Translations under genes and position numbers: made by a program | DNA from: Amycolatopsis sp. CA-230715 | GTDB lineage: Bacteria; Actinomycetota; Actinomycetes; Mycobacteriales; Pseudonocardiaceae | Assembly (NCBI RefSeq): GCF_018736145.1 | Contig: NZ_CP059997.1 | Span: 4,649,501-4,713,500 of the forward strand | Reading direction: 5' to 3' | Length of the DNA stretch: 64,000 bases | Shown here: positions 15,101-24,000 of the stretch, piece after piece | Position numbering within the stretch: position 1 is the stretch's first letter | Layout of the letters: each line of letters starts with the position of its first letter | The notes under the pieces: generated by a model | What the model was told of the DNA's origin: nothing | Seen by the model: the letters and a program-made list of their open reading frames with translations, nothing else | Database searches by the model: none

Positions 15101-16858
15101 TTAAATTAAACCGATTTCTCGAAGGAAACGACTCGGCGCCGCAGGCTTTATCGTGTCATACTGGGTAACAACAAAGTCATAGTAGAAAATCCTTACCTCC
15201 TCTCGAGCCCGGGTAATCGACACATAGAACTTTCGCCCATCCTCGGCAATCTTGGCCGAATCGCTACCTGAATGATAGCTCGGGATATTTCCCTCGTTGG
15301 CACCCACAAGTAACACCACGTCGAACTCAAGTCCTTTGCTTGAAGTCATCGTGGTGACTTCGACTCGGTCCACCTTGCGTGCGCGTTCAGCAAGTTCAAC
15401 TATCGAAACCCCTCGAAGACCGCCGGTAGCCAGCGCCACCCTCATGCGCTCGACTTCGACGGCGTCGTCTGCCATCTCCATTTGCGCGAGAGCTCGCTTC
15501 AACCCACGCTCCATAAGGCTTTCCACAAAAGAGGCCGCCGGCTGCGCGGAGTGATCACGAAGATTCATCAGAAGTTCCGTCAGTGCGACGTTGTCACGAC
15601 GTGACCAACTGCGCCCGAAGATCGTTCGCCACCTTTGCAAAAGGTCGACCAGGCGGTAATTGCTCGTCTCGCGTCCTAGCGTCGCCCATGCGGCCGCCGC
15701 TTCGATGAATCCTGTCACGACAGTGAGTCGGTACTCCGGACTTCGAAAGAAGACAGGAATCCCGCTATCTCGAAGCAACGCCGTCACGGCTTCACACTGG
15801 TCTCGTATAGTGGCCAGAACAGCGATCTCATGCAGCGGCACGCCGCGCCCTATAGTCTCCCGCACGTATGCCACAAGATGTCGATATTGTTCTTTTGAGC
15901 TGCCAGGACAGTGCACGGCCGATACCTGACCACCGGCACGACTACCGACGATCGGCCTTCGGCTGGTGCGCATCAAGTTGCCGGCCTGGATAATCGCCTC
16001 ACCGCACCGATAGTTGTGCTCCAGTTCAACCCGAGTCACACCAGGATACTGAGCGAGCTTGTGCAACAAATCAGGCCGTGCGCCCATCCACTCGTACAAG
16101 GCTTGGTCGGGGTCGCCGACCGCGAACAACTCCGCATTCACCACCTGATCGAAGCAAAGCGCTTTGACGAGACGGTCCAGCCCAGGTGCCAGATCTTGGT
16201 ATTCGTCTACATAGATGTGGGGATACTGCGCGGTGAGGACCCGTCGGATCGGCTCGTGCTTCTCGACGATCTCGACCGCCGCGGTCACAAGTTGGGTAAA
16301 ATCACGCAAGCCCCGTTCATGCAGCTTGGCTTCGTACCGTAGGCAAGCTTCACGAACCTTGTCGCTATGCCGAGCCCAGTCCTCGTCACCTGCGAGACGC
16401 TCCCGATTTATTTTGATCGTGGAGTCAACGTGTTTCTTGTTATCGTTACCAAATACTTCGGCGATAGCGTCCTTAAGCAAGCTGCGGCACTGGTTCTCAC
16501 TCGCGATCGAGATATTCACGAGGTCTTCACGACCGACCACCTCAGCGAACGGCGCAATGATCTTGCCGAGGGCGAAGCCGTGGACCGTCCCGACGAACAA
16601 GTTCGATCGGCTTTCGACCCCAAGGCTCTCAACACGTCGGCGTAGTTCGTCCGCGGCAGCATTCGTCAGGGTGATGCAGGTCGCGCCTTGGGGCTTCGGG
16701 ATCTTGTTGATGAGGTCATAGGCCAACCGAGTAGCCAGCAGTTTTGTCTTCCCGCTGCCCGGCGGTGCGAGAACCACGCAGTGCCCCTGGGACGTGAAGG
16801 CCTGCCACTGCTGAGGGTTGTGCTTAAGGTCCGCGATCGATGCGGACAGCGCGCTCAC
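15101..16858 (-). CDS. gajB: UvrD/Rep-type helicase, Gabija GajB-like
   Basis: 585 residues from GTG 16858, overlapping the upstream nuclease gene by 4 bases (GTGA). Superfamily 1 motifs are all visible: Q-motif QQWQAF, Walker A LAPPGSGKTK, Walker B IYVDEYQDL, motif III AVGDPDQALYEW, motif IV ELEHNYRCGE, motif V MTSSKGLEFD, motif VI YVSITRAREEV. With the OLD-type nuclease just upstream this is the GajA-GajB pair of Gabija anti-phage systems, where GajB is thought to sense DNA termini or nucleotides and activate the nuclease. A plain repair helicase is less likely because of the coupling. Confidence 0.85.
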   Translation of the reverse strand: MSALSASIADLKHNPQQWQAFTSQGHCVVLAPPGSGKTKLLATRLAYDLINKIPKPQGATCITLTNAAADELRRRVESLGVESRSNLFVGTVHGFALGKIIAPFAEVVGREDLVNISIASENQCRSLLKDAIAEVFGNDNKKHVDSTIKINRERLAGDEDWARHSDKVREACLRYEAKLHERGLRDFTQLVTAAVEIVEKHEPIRRVLTAQYPHIYVDEYQDLAPGLDRLVKALCFDQVVNAELFAVGDPDQALYEWMGARPDLLHKLAQYPGVTRVELEHNYRCGEAIIQAGNLMRTSRRPIVGSRAGGQVSAVHCPGSSKEQYRHLVAYVRETIGRGVPLHEIAVLATIRDQCEAVTALLRDSGIPVFFRSPEYRLTVVTGFIEAAAAWATLGRETSNYRLVDLLQRWRTIFGRSWSRRDNVALTELLMNLRDHSAQPAASFVESLMERGLKRALAQMEMADDAVEVERMRVALATGGLRGVSIVELAERARKVDRVEVTTMTSSKGLEFDVVLLVGANEGNIPSYHSGSDSAKIAEDGRKFYVSITRAREEVRIFYYDFVVTQYDTIKPAAPSRFLREIGLI

Positions 16859-18570
16859 CGCTGTTCCAGGTACCGAAGCGCAGCCTCCACGTATTGAGGC
16901 GCGTGCACCGGCCGGAGCGCCAAGCGCTGAGCGTACCGTCCTTTGCCGCCCGCGTTTTTGATCATCTTCATGAACTCGTCGTACCCGGGGTCCTGCCCGT
17001 TCCAGGACTCGATCGTCGCAACCGACGGCGCCTTGCACAACTCGCTCAAGCTGTCGAACGCTGCCGTCATGTTAGCCGGTTCTTCAAGAAGATCATGCTC
17101 GAAGGTGGAGCGACCGACGAAGATTCCATGCTTCTGGGCATCGCCCGTGCGCCCCAATAGCTCGAGCAGACTGGCGGCTCGCGCATCGCCAGCCCGTGCT
17201 CCGCTGGCAGCCACATCGCCGTCGGTCAGGATCGCCCACGGAATCTCAAGGGCATTACACAGCTGGACGTAGGAGCTGAAGTGGGTCCCGTGAATGGCAC
17301 AAACCGAGATACCGAGCTTGTCGAGGTCCATGCCGAGCGCCTCGGCGAGCTTCGGCACCAACACCTGCTCCGCGAAGCCTTCGACCAGGAGCACTCGACG
17401 GGCGAAGACGAGTTCCGCCCGGGTGGCGTCGAGGTAGCGGCCGACGTCGTCCCACTCAACGTCACTGAGCGAGGCTCGGTGCGCTGCGGCCGCAACGGTC
17501 TGACCACCAACCGTCCGCAGCACGACCAAACTCCGCGGATCGGCAACGCTCGCGATGTGCGGCGACTGGGTCGTCACTAGGACGGTCGTAGCCTCCTGGC
17601 CGTCCAGGAGGCCGCCGAAGACCAACCGCTGCAGGTGAGGGTGCAGGTGCGCCTCCGGCTCGTCGATCGCCAGAACCACATGCGCGATATCTTCGTCATC
17701 GACCCGCCGCGTGTCGAGGCCCAACCGCTGCAAAGCCAGATACAGCACATTCAACGTACCCAGACTGGCACTGCCAAGGTTCCGGTGCGCGTCGCCGTCG
17801 ACGAACAGGCGCATGGCGCGGATCAGCCGCATCGGGTCATCCGGCGCCGCGGCCAGCTCGGTCGCTATCGCCTGATTGTCACCGACCATGTCGACGAGCC
17901 GTTGGCCGATGTTGTCGCTGAGATCCTTGATGACGTCAAGACTATTCAACTTGTCATTGGCTTCCTTCATCGCCACCTGAACCTCGCCGAGGTCGTCCTC
18001 CGACGCCGCCGCTGCGGCCGCCAGTAGGAGGGTTCGCAGCGGTGAACGGCGCCAGTTCCGAATGTCGGCTTCCACATCGCGAAGAGCGTGCAGGAAGACC
18101 AGGTGTAAGTAGCTCCTCAGCTCGTAGGAGATGGCTCGCCCCCCGCCCTCACCGCCATACACCTCACCCCTGTACTTCGGCTTGAGCGTCTCTTCGCCCG
18201 TATCCACCGGCGCGTACCGGTACGTGAGGCGCGCTCGAAGCGGATCGTCGTCGAGCAGCGCCTCCGCCAAAGCGGCTGGCAGCTTGGGGTCGTCTTCGAA
18301 TTCGACGATGTCGATCGACGCTTCGATGACTTGTCCTTGAATCAAGGGGTCCCATCCGTCGGAGCCGTCCGACAAGCCGTCCCAGAAGTCCTCACGAGAC
18401 AACTGCCGGTCGGAAAAAGACAGAGTGCTATCGAGAATGAGCCGCAAGGCGTGGAGGAGGTTGCTTTTGCCAGCTCGGTTCTCGCCCACCACCACGGTGC
18501 CAGGAAGAAGCTCGACGTCGATGTCGGCGAGGTTGCGAAAGTTCTTTATCTTGAGCCGGTTAATGCGCAT
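16855..18570 (-). CDS. gajA: OLD-family ATPase/TOPRIM nuclease, Gabija GajA-like
   Basis: 571 residues from ATG 18570 (GGAG five bases upstream), close to the ~580 of known GajA. The N-terminal ABC-type ATPase has Walker A VVGENRAGKS (residues 28-36), Walker B VLAIDEPEAHLHPH and the switch His in TTQSPHIAS. The C-terminal TOPRIM domain has the catalytic Glu in LLVEGFAEQ and DxD in ILTDGDVAAS. GajA forms a tetramer that nicks specific DNA when cellular NTPs fall during infection. The four-base overlap with the helicase gene supports a two-gene Gabija operon. Confidence 0.88.
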   Translation of the reverse strand: MRINRLKIKNFRNLADIDVELLPGTVVVGENRAGKSNLLHALRLILDSTLSFSDRQLSREDFWDGLSDGSDGWDPLIQGQVIEASIDIVEFEDDPKLPAALAEALLDDDPLRARLTYRYAPVDTGEETLKPKYRGEVYGGEGGGRAISYELRSYLHLVFLHALRDVEADIRNWRRSPLRTLLLAAAAAASEDDLGEVQVAMKEANDKLNSLDVIKDLSDNIGQRLVDMVGDNQAIATELAAAPDDPMRLIRAMRLFVDGDAHRNLGSASLGTLNVLYLALQRLGLDTRRVDDEDIAHVVLAIDEPEAHLHPHLQRLVFGGLLDGQEATTVLVTTQSPHIASVADPRSLVVLRTVGGQTVAAAAHRASLSDVEWDDVGRYLDATRAELVFARRVLLVEGFAEQVLVPKLAEALGMDLDKLGISVCAIHGTHFSSYVQLCNALEIPWAILTDGDVAASGARAGDARAASLLELLGRTGDAQKHGIFVGRSTFEHDLLEEPANMTAAFDSLSELCKAPSVATIESWNGQDPGYDEFMKMIKNAGGKGRYAQRLALRPVHAPQYVEAALRYLEQR

Positions 18571-18840
18571 GTTTACTCCGCTGTTGTTCACCAGTATACG
18601 ACGGTGCAGAAGGTTCACCTACCGCTTGAGCTCCCACCTCGCTCGTCAGCCCGTCTGACGCCTGGTCGTGTGCCAGGCCAGGCTCGTTACGCCGTAACCG
18701 GTCGAACACCCCTGAAGCTACTCGATGTGATGAACCTCAGCCGCGCCTTGTAACGGCCAGCGGCCATCGATCCCGTGATGCTGCCGCGCGGGCCAGTCCG
18801 GGGAAGATACCGAAAGTGTCACCTGGTCGCGTTCGTTCGA

Positions 18841-19131
18841 CTAGGAACGGACTCCGATCATCTCGTTCACTTCAACCAGGAAGACACGCCAAGGTTCAGC
18901 TGCGTCGTCGCCATATCGTTTTAGGACAACAGCCCAGCTTCGCATAATCCACAGCCGAAAGTCGTCCCAAATATGCTCATTTCCCGGCGGCAGCAGGATT
19001 TGAGCTTCAAGTACACGATCTAAGATTTCTTTCTTCGCAGCCACTTCGAGAGGTTGCTCGTCGGTCGCTCGTTGACGCGCGCCGATCTCCTCGAACAAGA
19101 TTCCCAACCTATCCATTTCAGTCACGCCCAT
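18841..19131 (-). CDS. Hypothetical protein, 96 residues
   Basis: Open frame MGVTEMDRLGILFEEIGARQ to a TAG. It is mostly helical and charged, with a C-terminal HIWDDFRLWIMRSWAVVLKRYG segment; no signal peptide or motif is recognised. It begins 13 bases after the stop of the upstream (broken) gene, so both were probably one operon. Codon use is less GC-biased than in the chromosomal part. The 270 bases between it and gajA contain only a weak hairpin (18660-18678). Confidence 0.5.
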   Translation of the reverse strand: MGVTEMDRLGILFEEIGARQRATDEQPLEVAAKKEILDRVLEAQILLPPGNEHIWDDFRLWIMRSWAVVLKRYGDDAAEPWRVFLVEVNEMIGVRS

Positions 19132-19144
19132 ACCTGCTCTCTCG

Positions 19145-19774
19145 TCACAGCAGACGCTTCAAGGCCTGAGACAACCCAACTCCTTTGGCATGCACAAGTA
19201 GCCGTCTGCCGCGGACCCTTTGATCGCCCCATGTCACAATTGAGTCGCCAGGGTTCCCGTGCGACGCGTAGTGCTTCTCGAAGTCCATGTCCTCAACATC
19301 CGACTCGTACACGCTGCGGATGGAATGATCAGGAGTCTCAAATTGGTAGACAGAGCCGTCGTCGATAGTCACAACCTCCTCATTCCATACCGCAACCTTC
19401 TTTAGTGTTCCGTCTGGCAACAGGACAACGTAGTGTTCTTCGTGGGTGGTTTCCCGTTGACTGCCGCGATTACCACGCCCATATCTCGCGTTGCGCTCAA
19501 TACTGTGATGGCGGCGATCAAGCACCCAATGGGGTCCGACGACATCCACCCGCTGATTCACGGCGACTGTCTCCGACTGGCTCTCAGATCGCGTGAACAT
19601 CTTGAACAGACCGTATTTGACCTCCACTCGCTTTGTCGCGGTCTGGTAGTCCGTCTTGTGGTAGGAAATTCCGCTCTCTTTTGGCTTGCGGCTCTCGCGG
19701 GCGACACGCTTGGCCTAGGCCCGGATACGAGCCCAGTCGATTGTACTGGCCTCGTATGCTCGTTTGTCGGGCAT
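19145..19774 (-). pseudogene. Hypothetical gene interrupted by an in-frame amber codon
   Basis: ATG 19774 has a good site (GGGAG) and begins MPDKRAYEASTIDWARIRA. A TAG at 19717-19715 then interrupts, but the same frame continues AKRVARESRKPKESGISYHK and on through VEVKYGLFK to the stop at 19145, with no change in character across the stop. The product would be ~208 residues; the middle is polar, and the end (EDMDFEKHYASHGNPGDSIV) is not a known family. Either the gene is dead or a GTG at 19627 gives a shorter product. The stop sits in the palindrome GCCTAGGC. Confidence 0.45.
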
Positions 19775-20039
19775 GGACTCCCTTTTCAGAACCGAGTGTG
19801 ACGGAGGACGAGGAGGCGCTGACCGTCGACGGTTGGCCATCGTTGGTTTACCCCTCGCGGACTCGGCTCCGTTGCGAACCCAGCGCTGTGCACACCATGA
19901 CAGGCCCAACACCACTCCGGCCGGTCGTCAGCAGGCCACCGCGGGATCATCCAGAACGCGATCTCACCTCAGGACGACCCCGCCGTGATCACCGCAGCCC
20001 TGACAGGCTTCCACCTCGCGAACTTGTCAAAGCAGGGCG

Positions 20040-20213
20040 CTATTTGGGTCCGCTCGTTGTCGTGCTGTTTTTTGCGGCTGTGCCCGCTTCGAGATCTTGC
20101 GTGCGCTTATCTCGCTTCTGCTTCGACTTACTCTCGGCTTCTGCAGTCTTTTTTACAGCTTCGGCTACCCGAACGATGGGCGACGGCTCGGGAGGCAATG
20201 GTGGCATCGGCAT
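20040..20213 (-). CDS. Small basic/proline-rich protein, 57 residues
   Basis: ATG 20213 follows AGGAG at a good distance. The product (MPMPPLPPEPSPIVRVAEAV, then EAESKSKQKRDKRTQDLEAG) is a Pro-rich head and a highly charged helix. No family recognised. The 265 bases between it and the next gene hold no clear reading frame. Confidence 0.45.
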   Translation of the reverse strand: MPMPPLPPEPSPIVRVAEAVKKTAEAESKSKQKRDKRTQDLEAGTAAKNSTTTSGPK

Positions 20214-20330
20214 CTGTTCTACTCCTCTGAGTGATCGGTTACGCCACAACGTTGACGCAAGCTGTCAACGACGAGGTCGACCCGGACGGCGCTGCGTTAC
20301 GATTTGCATCGAGCTGAGACCGGAAAGGGG

Positions 20331-20768
20331 TCAGACCGAGACCTGGTTAAACGCGCGAGCGAACTCAGCGTCGGTCACAAAGCCATCGCCGCCGCCACCG
20401 GTCGAGTAGCCCTCACCGGAGAGCGCCATGACCGGGTCCAACACCTCGGCCATGAAATGGCGGGTCCAATCGCTGTAGTCCTGCTGCTCGTGAGCGGGCG
20501 ACGGCACCAGCAGAGCGAGGCTCCCGCCCCGGAAGCCAACGACGCCCCAGAAGATCCGGTACATGCCCACCCGGCTCATGACCAGGCCATCGGTACGATC
20601 ATCGTGGTCTTCGAGCAACCGAGGTGCCGCTCTGATGATGGCACGGGTCGTGTCCGCCGGGTCATGCGGACCGCACACGGTAATGATCAAACCACTTGCG
20701 CCCACCAGCTTGTAGAGAGTCTCGACGGGCGTGCCACGGGCGTGCTCGCTCAACACCAAGTCAAACAT
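20331..20768 (-). CDS. Hypothetical protein, 145 residues
   Basis: ATG 20768 has AAGGAGC seven bases upstream. The sequence (MFDLVLSEHARGTPVETLYK, GLIITVCGPHDPADTTRAI, a Gly/Ala strand and a glycine-rich GEGYSTGGGGDGF near the end) suggests a small globular alpha/beta protein. No known motif, no signal peptide. The upstream region (20769-20920) is AT-rich and likely holds its promoter. Its place beside Gabija and other defence-type genes suggests an accessory function; this is context only. Confidence 0.55.
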   Translation of the reverse strand: MFDLVLSEHARGTPVETLYKLVGASGLIITVCGPHDPADTTRAIIRAAPRLLEDHDDRTDGLVMSRVGMYRIFWGVVGFRGGSLALLVPSPAHEQQDYSDWTRHFMAEVLDPVMALSGEGYSTGGGGDGFVTDAEFARAFNQVSV

Positions 20769-20938
20769 CGATTGCTCCTTAGCTTTATAATTTGATCGAA
20801 CGAGCCGTAGTCGCCTGAAGCGATGGCGTTGTTACGAATCATCTTCCGATATGCCGACCCGTTACAACTTCGATTACAATAAAGCGACAGGGCGCTCGTC
20901 CGGCTCTGTACGTCTGTCACACAGTGGAACCGATATCC

Positions 20939-21857
20939 GTGACCGGTTTTCAGCACACCTCATCGTTCATCTTTCCGACACTGGCCTGGCAATCGCCTTC
21001 TGAACCCGTGCTCAAGACCAACCAACCGCGGATGGCCATCCGGGCAACCGCGATGAGCTGGCAGAACATGAGCACCGACGGCGCCATGAGCGAACTCATC
21101 TCGGCCGATAACTTCACCGGTCCGCCGCAGGACTTCAAGCTCAACCACGTCAACGAGATCCTGGGCCTCATGGGCAGCACCGGCGAGCAGCTGGCCCTCG
21201 CCTGGACCGCTGAACAGGACGTTCAACGCTGGCTCCAGACCGCTACAACCCGCGACCCTGTCCACCAGCGGATGGGCGTTCGTGCTATGGCTGAACGCCC
21301 ACTTCAGCCTCGGTGTAGGGCACAGCCTCGGTAACACGGTGCTGCGGGTCCTGGCCTTGAACAATGAGGCGAACGCGTACCTTGAGGTCAAGCTGGGCAA
21401 GGGGAAGCGGCCCTTCACCCATCGGCCGGGGTCGAACGACCGCTCGGCCTGGCAGACCCTCTCGCCGAGGTCACCGCTCGCCCGATATCTGCCAGAAATG
21501 GCCGAAAGGACTCACACGGCCTCGTGCAAGCAGCTGGCAGCAGTCCTCGTCGACCTGTGCCACGCCTACGGCTACGTCGATCTTGACGAGCGTCGTGGGA
21601 TGGACTTCCACCGCCACCGGCCCCAATCGCTCGACTCCGGCTCGCCGCGGTCCGGCCCGTGGAAGGAAGACAAGGACGCTGGTTGGCGCTCCTTCGACCT
21701 GCACCTGGCGACACCTGACCCCGACTACGACGAGCAGCTCGTCGCCACCGTGGCCGCCGACGGCCTTGAAGCCGTGGCCGCCGCTCTCAACGCTGCGCAC
21801 CTGCTCCTCATCGGCTCGGTCCAGGATTTGGGCTATAAGGTCCTTGGTTTTAGCTGA
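20939..21857 (+). pseudogene. Hypothetical gene with a single frameshift near 21262
   Basis: The first part (from GTG 20939: TGFQHTSSFIFPTLAWQ, AMSWQNMSTDGAMSELISAD, WTAEQDVQRWLQTATTRDP) and the second part (STSGWAFVLWLNAHFSLGVG, AWQTLSPRSPLARYLPEMAE to GYKVLGFS at 21857) read as one protein of ~305 residues if one base is restored around 21262. Neither half has a known motif; the middle is hydrophobic enough for one membrane-associated helix. It may be a real decay or a base-call error. Confidence 0.4.
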
Positions 21858-22167
21858 GCAGGGTGGTTATCATGTTTGGAACCCGATTCGGGTGCACAAA
21901 GTAATCAATGCGAGTGGGCCGTTTTACTCGCGCAACGGCGCGGCGTTTTCGCCCCAGCGGTGCAGGCGCCGACCATGGCTAGCTCGCGATCACATAGCGA
22001 CGCGAGCAGTCCCGATGGTCGGGTCGGGGAAGCAACGCGTAGGTCATTCCGAGATCCTCTATTCGGTACGGGCCGACTTCGACTTCACCGGTGCTGGCCC
22101 GCGCACTCGTAACATCCATCCGGAGCCCTCCGACTACCGAGCAGCCGATCGTCGAGACAGGAGTGTC
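21858..22167. other. Gene-free interval before the DUF4062-like gene
   Basis: A frame is open through this interval in line with the downstream gene, but its composition is not protein-like and a strong start lies at 22168. No repeat or clear promoter was recognised. Confidence 0.4.
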
Positions 22168-23232
22168 ATGCTCAGGGTGATGCTGTGCGGTGCAAGTGAC
22201 ACGGCAGACGTCCGGGACCAGTTCGCCGAGGTCATCAGTGGACTCGGTGGCGAGCCTCTGCACTACCTAGGGGGCGGTATTCAGTACCTGAACGCGGCCG
22301 ATTCCAGCTGGTCGCGCAACTCACAGATCACCATCAGGGCCGCTGATTTATGCGTGTTCGTGATCATCGAGAGATACGGCGAAATCACGTGGAGCACCGA
22401 GCTGCAGGAGGCAAGAACGGCAGGCAAGCCATTTCTCGTGCTCTGCCTGGACCGCACGTACATCAAATACGAAGTGCTGCGGAAGAGTAGCATCGAGGGG
22501 ACTGATATTTACCCCGAGGACGACCGTCGGCTGGTGGAAACCCTCCGTGAGTTGGAGTTCAGCTGGCAGCTCACCATCGTCTCGTTCGGCTACGGCACGT
22601 TCCAACAGATCCTGCGTCGCCAGCTGGCGACGCTTTTCCACTGGACGCTGCGAGAACAGCAGGACCGCAACCGCCGTGCATCAATCACCCGCCTGGCCAC
22701 CGAACGCGTTCGGCTTAATCCGGTGCAACTCGCCGACGCGGTCCGGATCGCAACGGACGACCTCGAGGAAAAGAACATTCGGAAGCGAGCCGTTCTCGCA
22801 TTGACAGGTACTGGCGTCGACGCGGACGTCGTGCTGGATTTGCTTTCCTCAGATGAGCAAGGAGTGCAGCGCCTCGCGGTCGTCCACTTGGCCAAGCTCT
22901 ACCGCGATCGCCCTGCGGACCCGGAGTTTCTCGCCCAGTGTGTGCATGCAGCCAATGCTGCGGAGGATGTTGGAATCGCACGCCGACTGGTCCCTGTGCT
23001 GCTAGAACTCGACCTCGCTCACGGGCTAGCAGCACTGGACCTGATGTCGGTCGCCGAGGTAGGTATCCGCCGCCGGATCGCCGAAAGCCTCGAGAAGCTG
23101 GAGAGGGCGATCATCGCGAACGAGCTAAGCGCGGAAGCGGTGGCAATGCTTGGACGCTGCCTGCAAGATGCCGCCGAGACCAGTTGGAAGGCCCGCTGCC
23201 GACGGCTCCGCTCTCGGTTGTCAGCGGAGTAG
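22168..23232 (+). CDS. Putative DUF4062-like (TIR-related fold) N-domain with C-terminal HEAT repeats
   Basis: 354 residues from ATG 22168 with AGGAG upstream. Residues 1-120 (LRVMLCGASDTADVRDQFAE, AADLCVFVIIERYGEITW, STELQEARTAGKPFLVLCLD) have the strand-helix pattern of DUF4062 proteins, often found as sensor domains fused to STAND or repeat modules in conflict systems. From ~200 on there are HEAT-like repeats (IRKRAVLALTGTGVDADVVL, LLSSDEQGVQRLAVVHLAKL). No enzyme motif is evident. It sits alone between a broken gene and a convergent small gene in the defence island. Confidence 0.55.
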   Translation: MLRVMLCGASDTADVRDQFAEVISGLGGEPLHYLGGGIQYLNAADSSWSRNSQITIRAADLCVFVIIERYGEITWSTELQEARTAGKPFLVLCLDRTYIKYEVLRKSSIEGTDIYPEDDRRLVETLRELEFSWQLTIVSFGYGTFQQILRRQLATLFHWTLREQQDRNRRASITRLATERVRLNPVQLADAVRIATDDLEEKNIRKRAVLALTGTGVDADVVLDLLSSDEQGVQRLAVVHLAKLYRDRPADPEFLAQCVHAANAAEDVGIARRLVPVLLELDLAHGLAALDLMSVAEVGIRRRIAESLEKLERAIIANELSAEAVAMLGRCLQDAAETSWKARCRRLRSRLSAE

Positions 23233-23235
23233 TTT

Positions 23236-23454
23236 TTAGTCGAAGAGGACCACGAAGGTGAAGATGCGATGGCCTCCTTCCACCGAATACGTGTGCTGGA
23301 CGATCGTTCCCAGTCGCCCGCGGTGCGTCAGAGCGTCGTGAAGTCTGGGCGAGACCTGAGCAAGGTGCTCGGCGGTCACGTCAACGTACGAAACGTGGCC
23401 GCCGTCCAGATCGTTCCAACTGTCGTCGGTGCGCCGCCATTGCTGAGGAGTCAT
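23236..23454 (-). CDS. Hypothetical small protein, 72 residues
   Basis: Convergent with the HEAT gene (stops 3 bases apart). The frame is open from ATG 23484; ATG 23454 (MTPQQWRRTDDSWNDLDGGH) is the more natural start. The polar product ends YSVEGGHRIFTFVVLFD. No family recognised. Confidence 0.4.
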   Translation of the reverse strand: MTPQQWRRTDDSWNDLDGGHVSYVDVTAEHLAQVSPRLHDALTHRGRLGTIVQHTYSVEGGHRIFTFVVLFD

Positions 23455-23484
23455 ACCCACGTTCCACCGGACGATGCGCTGCAT

Positions 23485-24000
23485 GCATCGTAGTCGTGCT
23501 TAGTGGGGACTCCGTTACGTCGCCGACTGTGATCTCTTCTTGCCGCCGTAACCGGACGAGCACGGCCCGGTCACGGCGGCCAGCATCGGTTTCAACGTCA
23601 CCCGCGCGGCGTATCGAGGCTGCCGATGATCAGGGTAACCCCACGGACTCGACCTAGTTCCGGCCGAAGCCGAACCGAGCATCTGAGTCCGGCTACTATC
23701 GGTAGCTTGTAGGTAATATTTCGTAGCAAGTACGTGGCGAGGTGCGGCAGGCATTCGCAATGTGCGAAGTGTGATGTCCTGACCACTTCGTCCGCATGTC
23801 GGCGTACTGTTCTGACGGCGAATCCGGGGGTGGGTGCCGCGAAACGCGAATAGTCACTCTTCGTGGCCTGATGCGTCGTTAGGGTGAAGTGGCCGCATTC
23901 TGTACCTGTTCTGCCACGGATTCGGCCTATTTTGTTATATCCGGGGTTGAGGGCAGGGGGCCGTCAACGGCAACTCCGGTGTATGACCCGGGGAGGGCTG
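23485..24000. other. Non-coding region upstream of the MFS gene
   Basis: About 500 bases without a supported gene. It holds the dyad TTCGCA-ATG-TGCGAA (23754-23768), and CTTG...CAAG around 23706-23730, either of which could be an operator. GC content rises towards 24,000, marking the end of the lower-GC defence segment. Confidence 0.4.
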
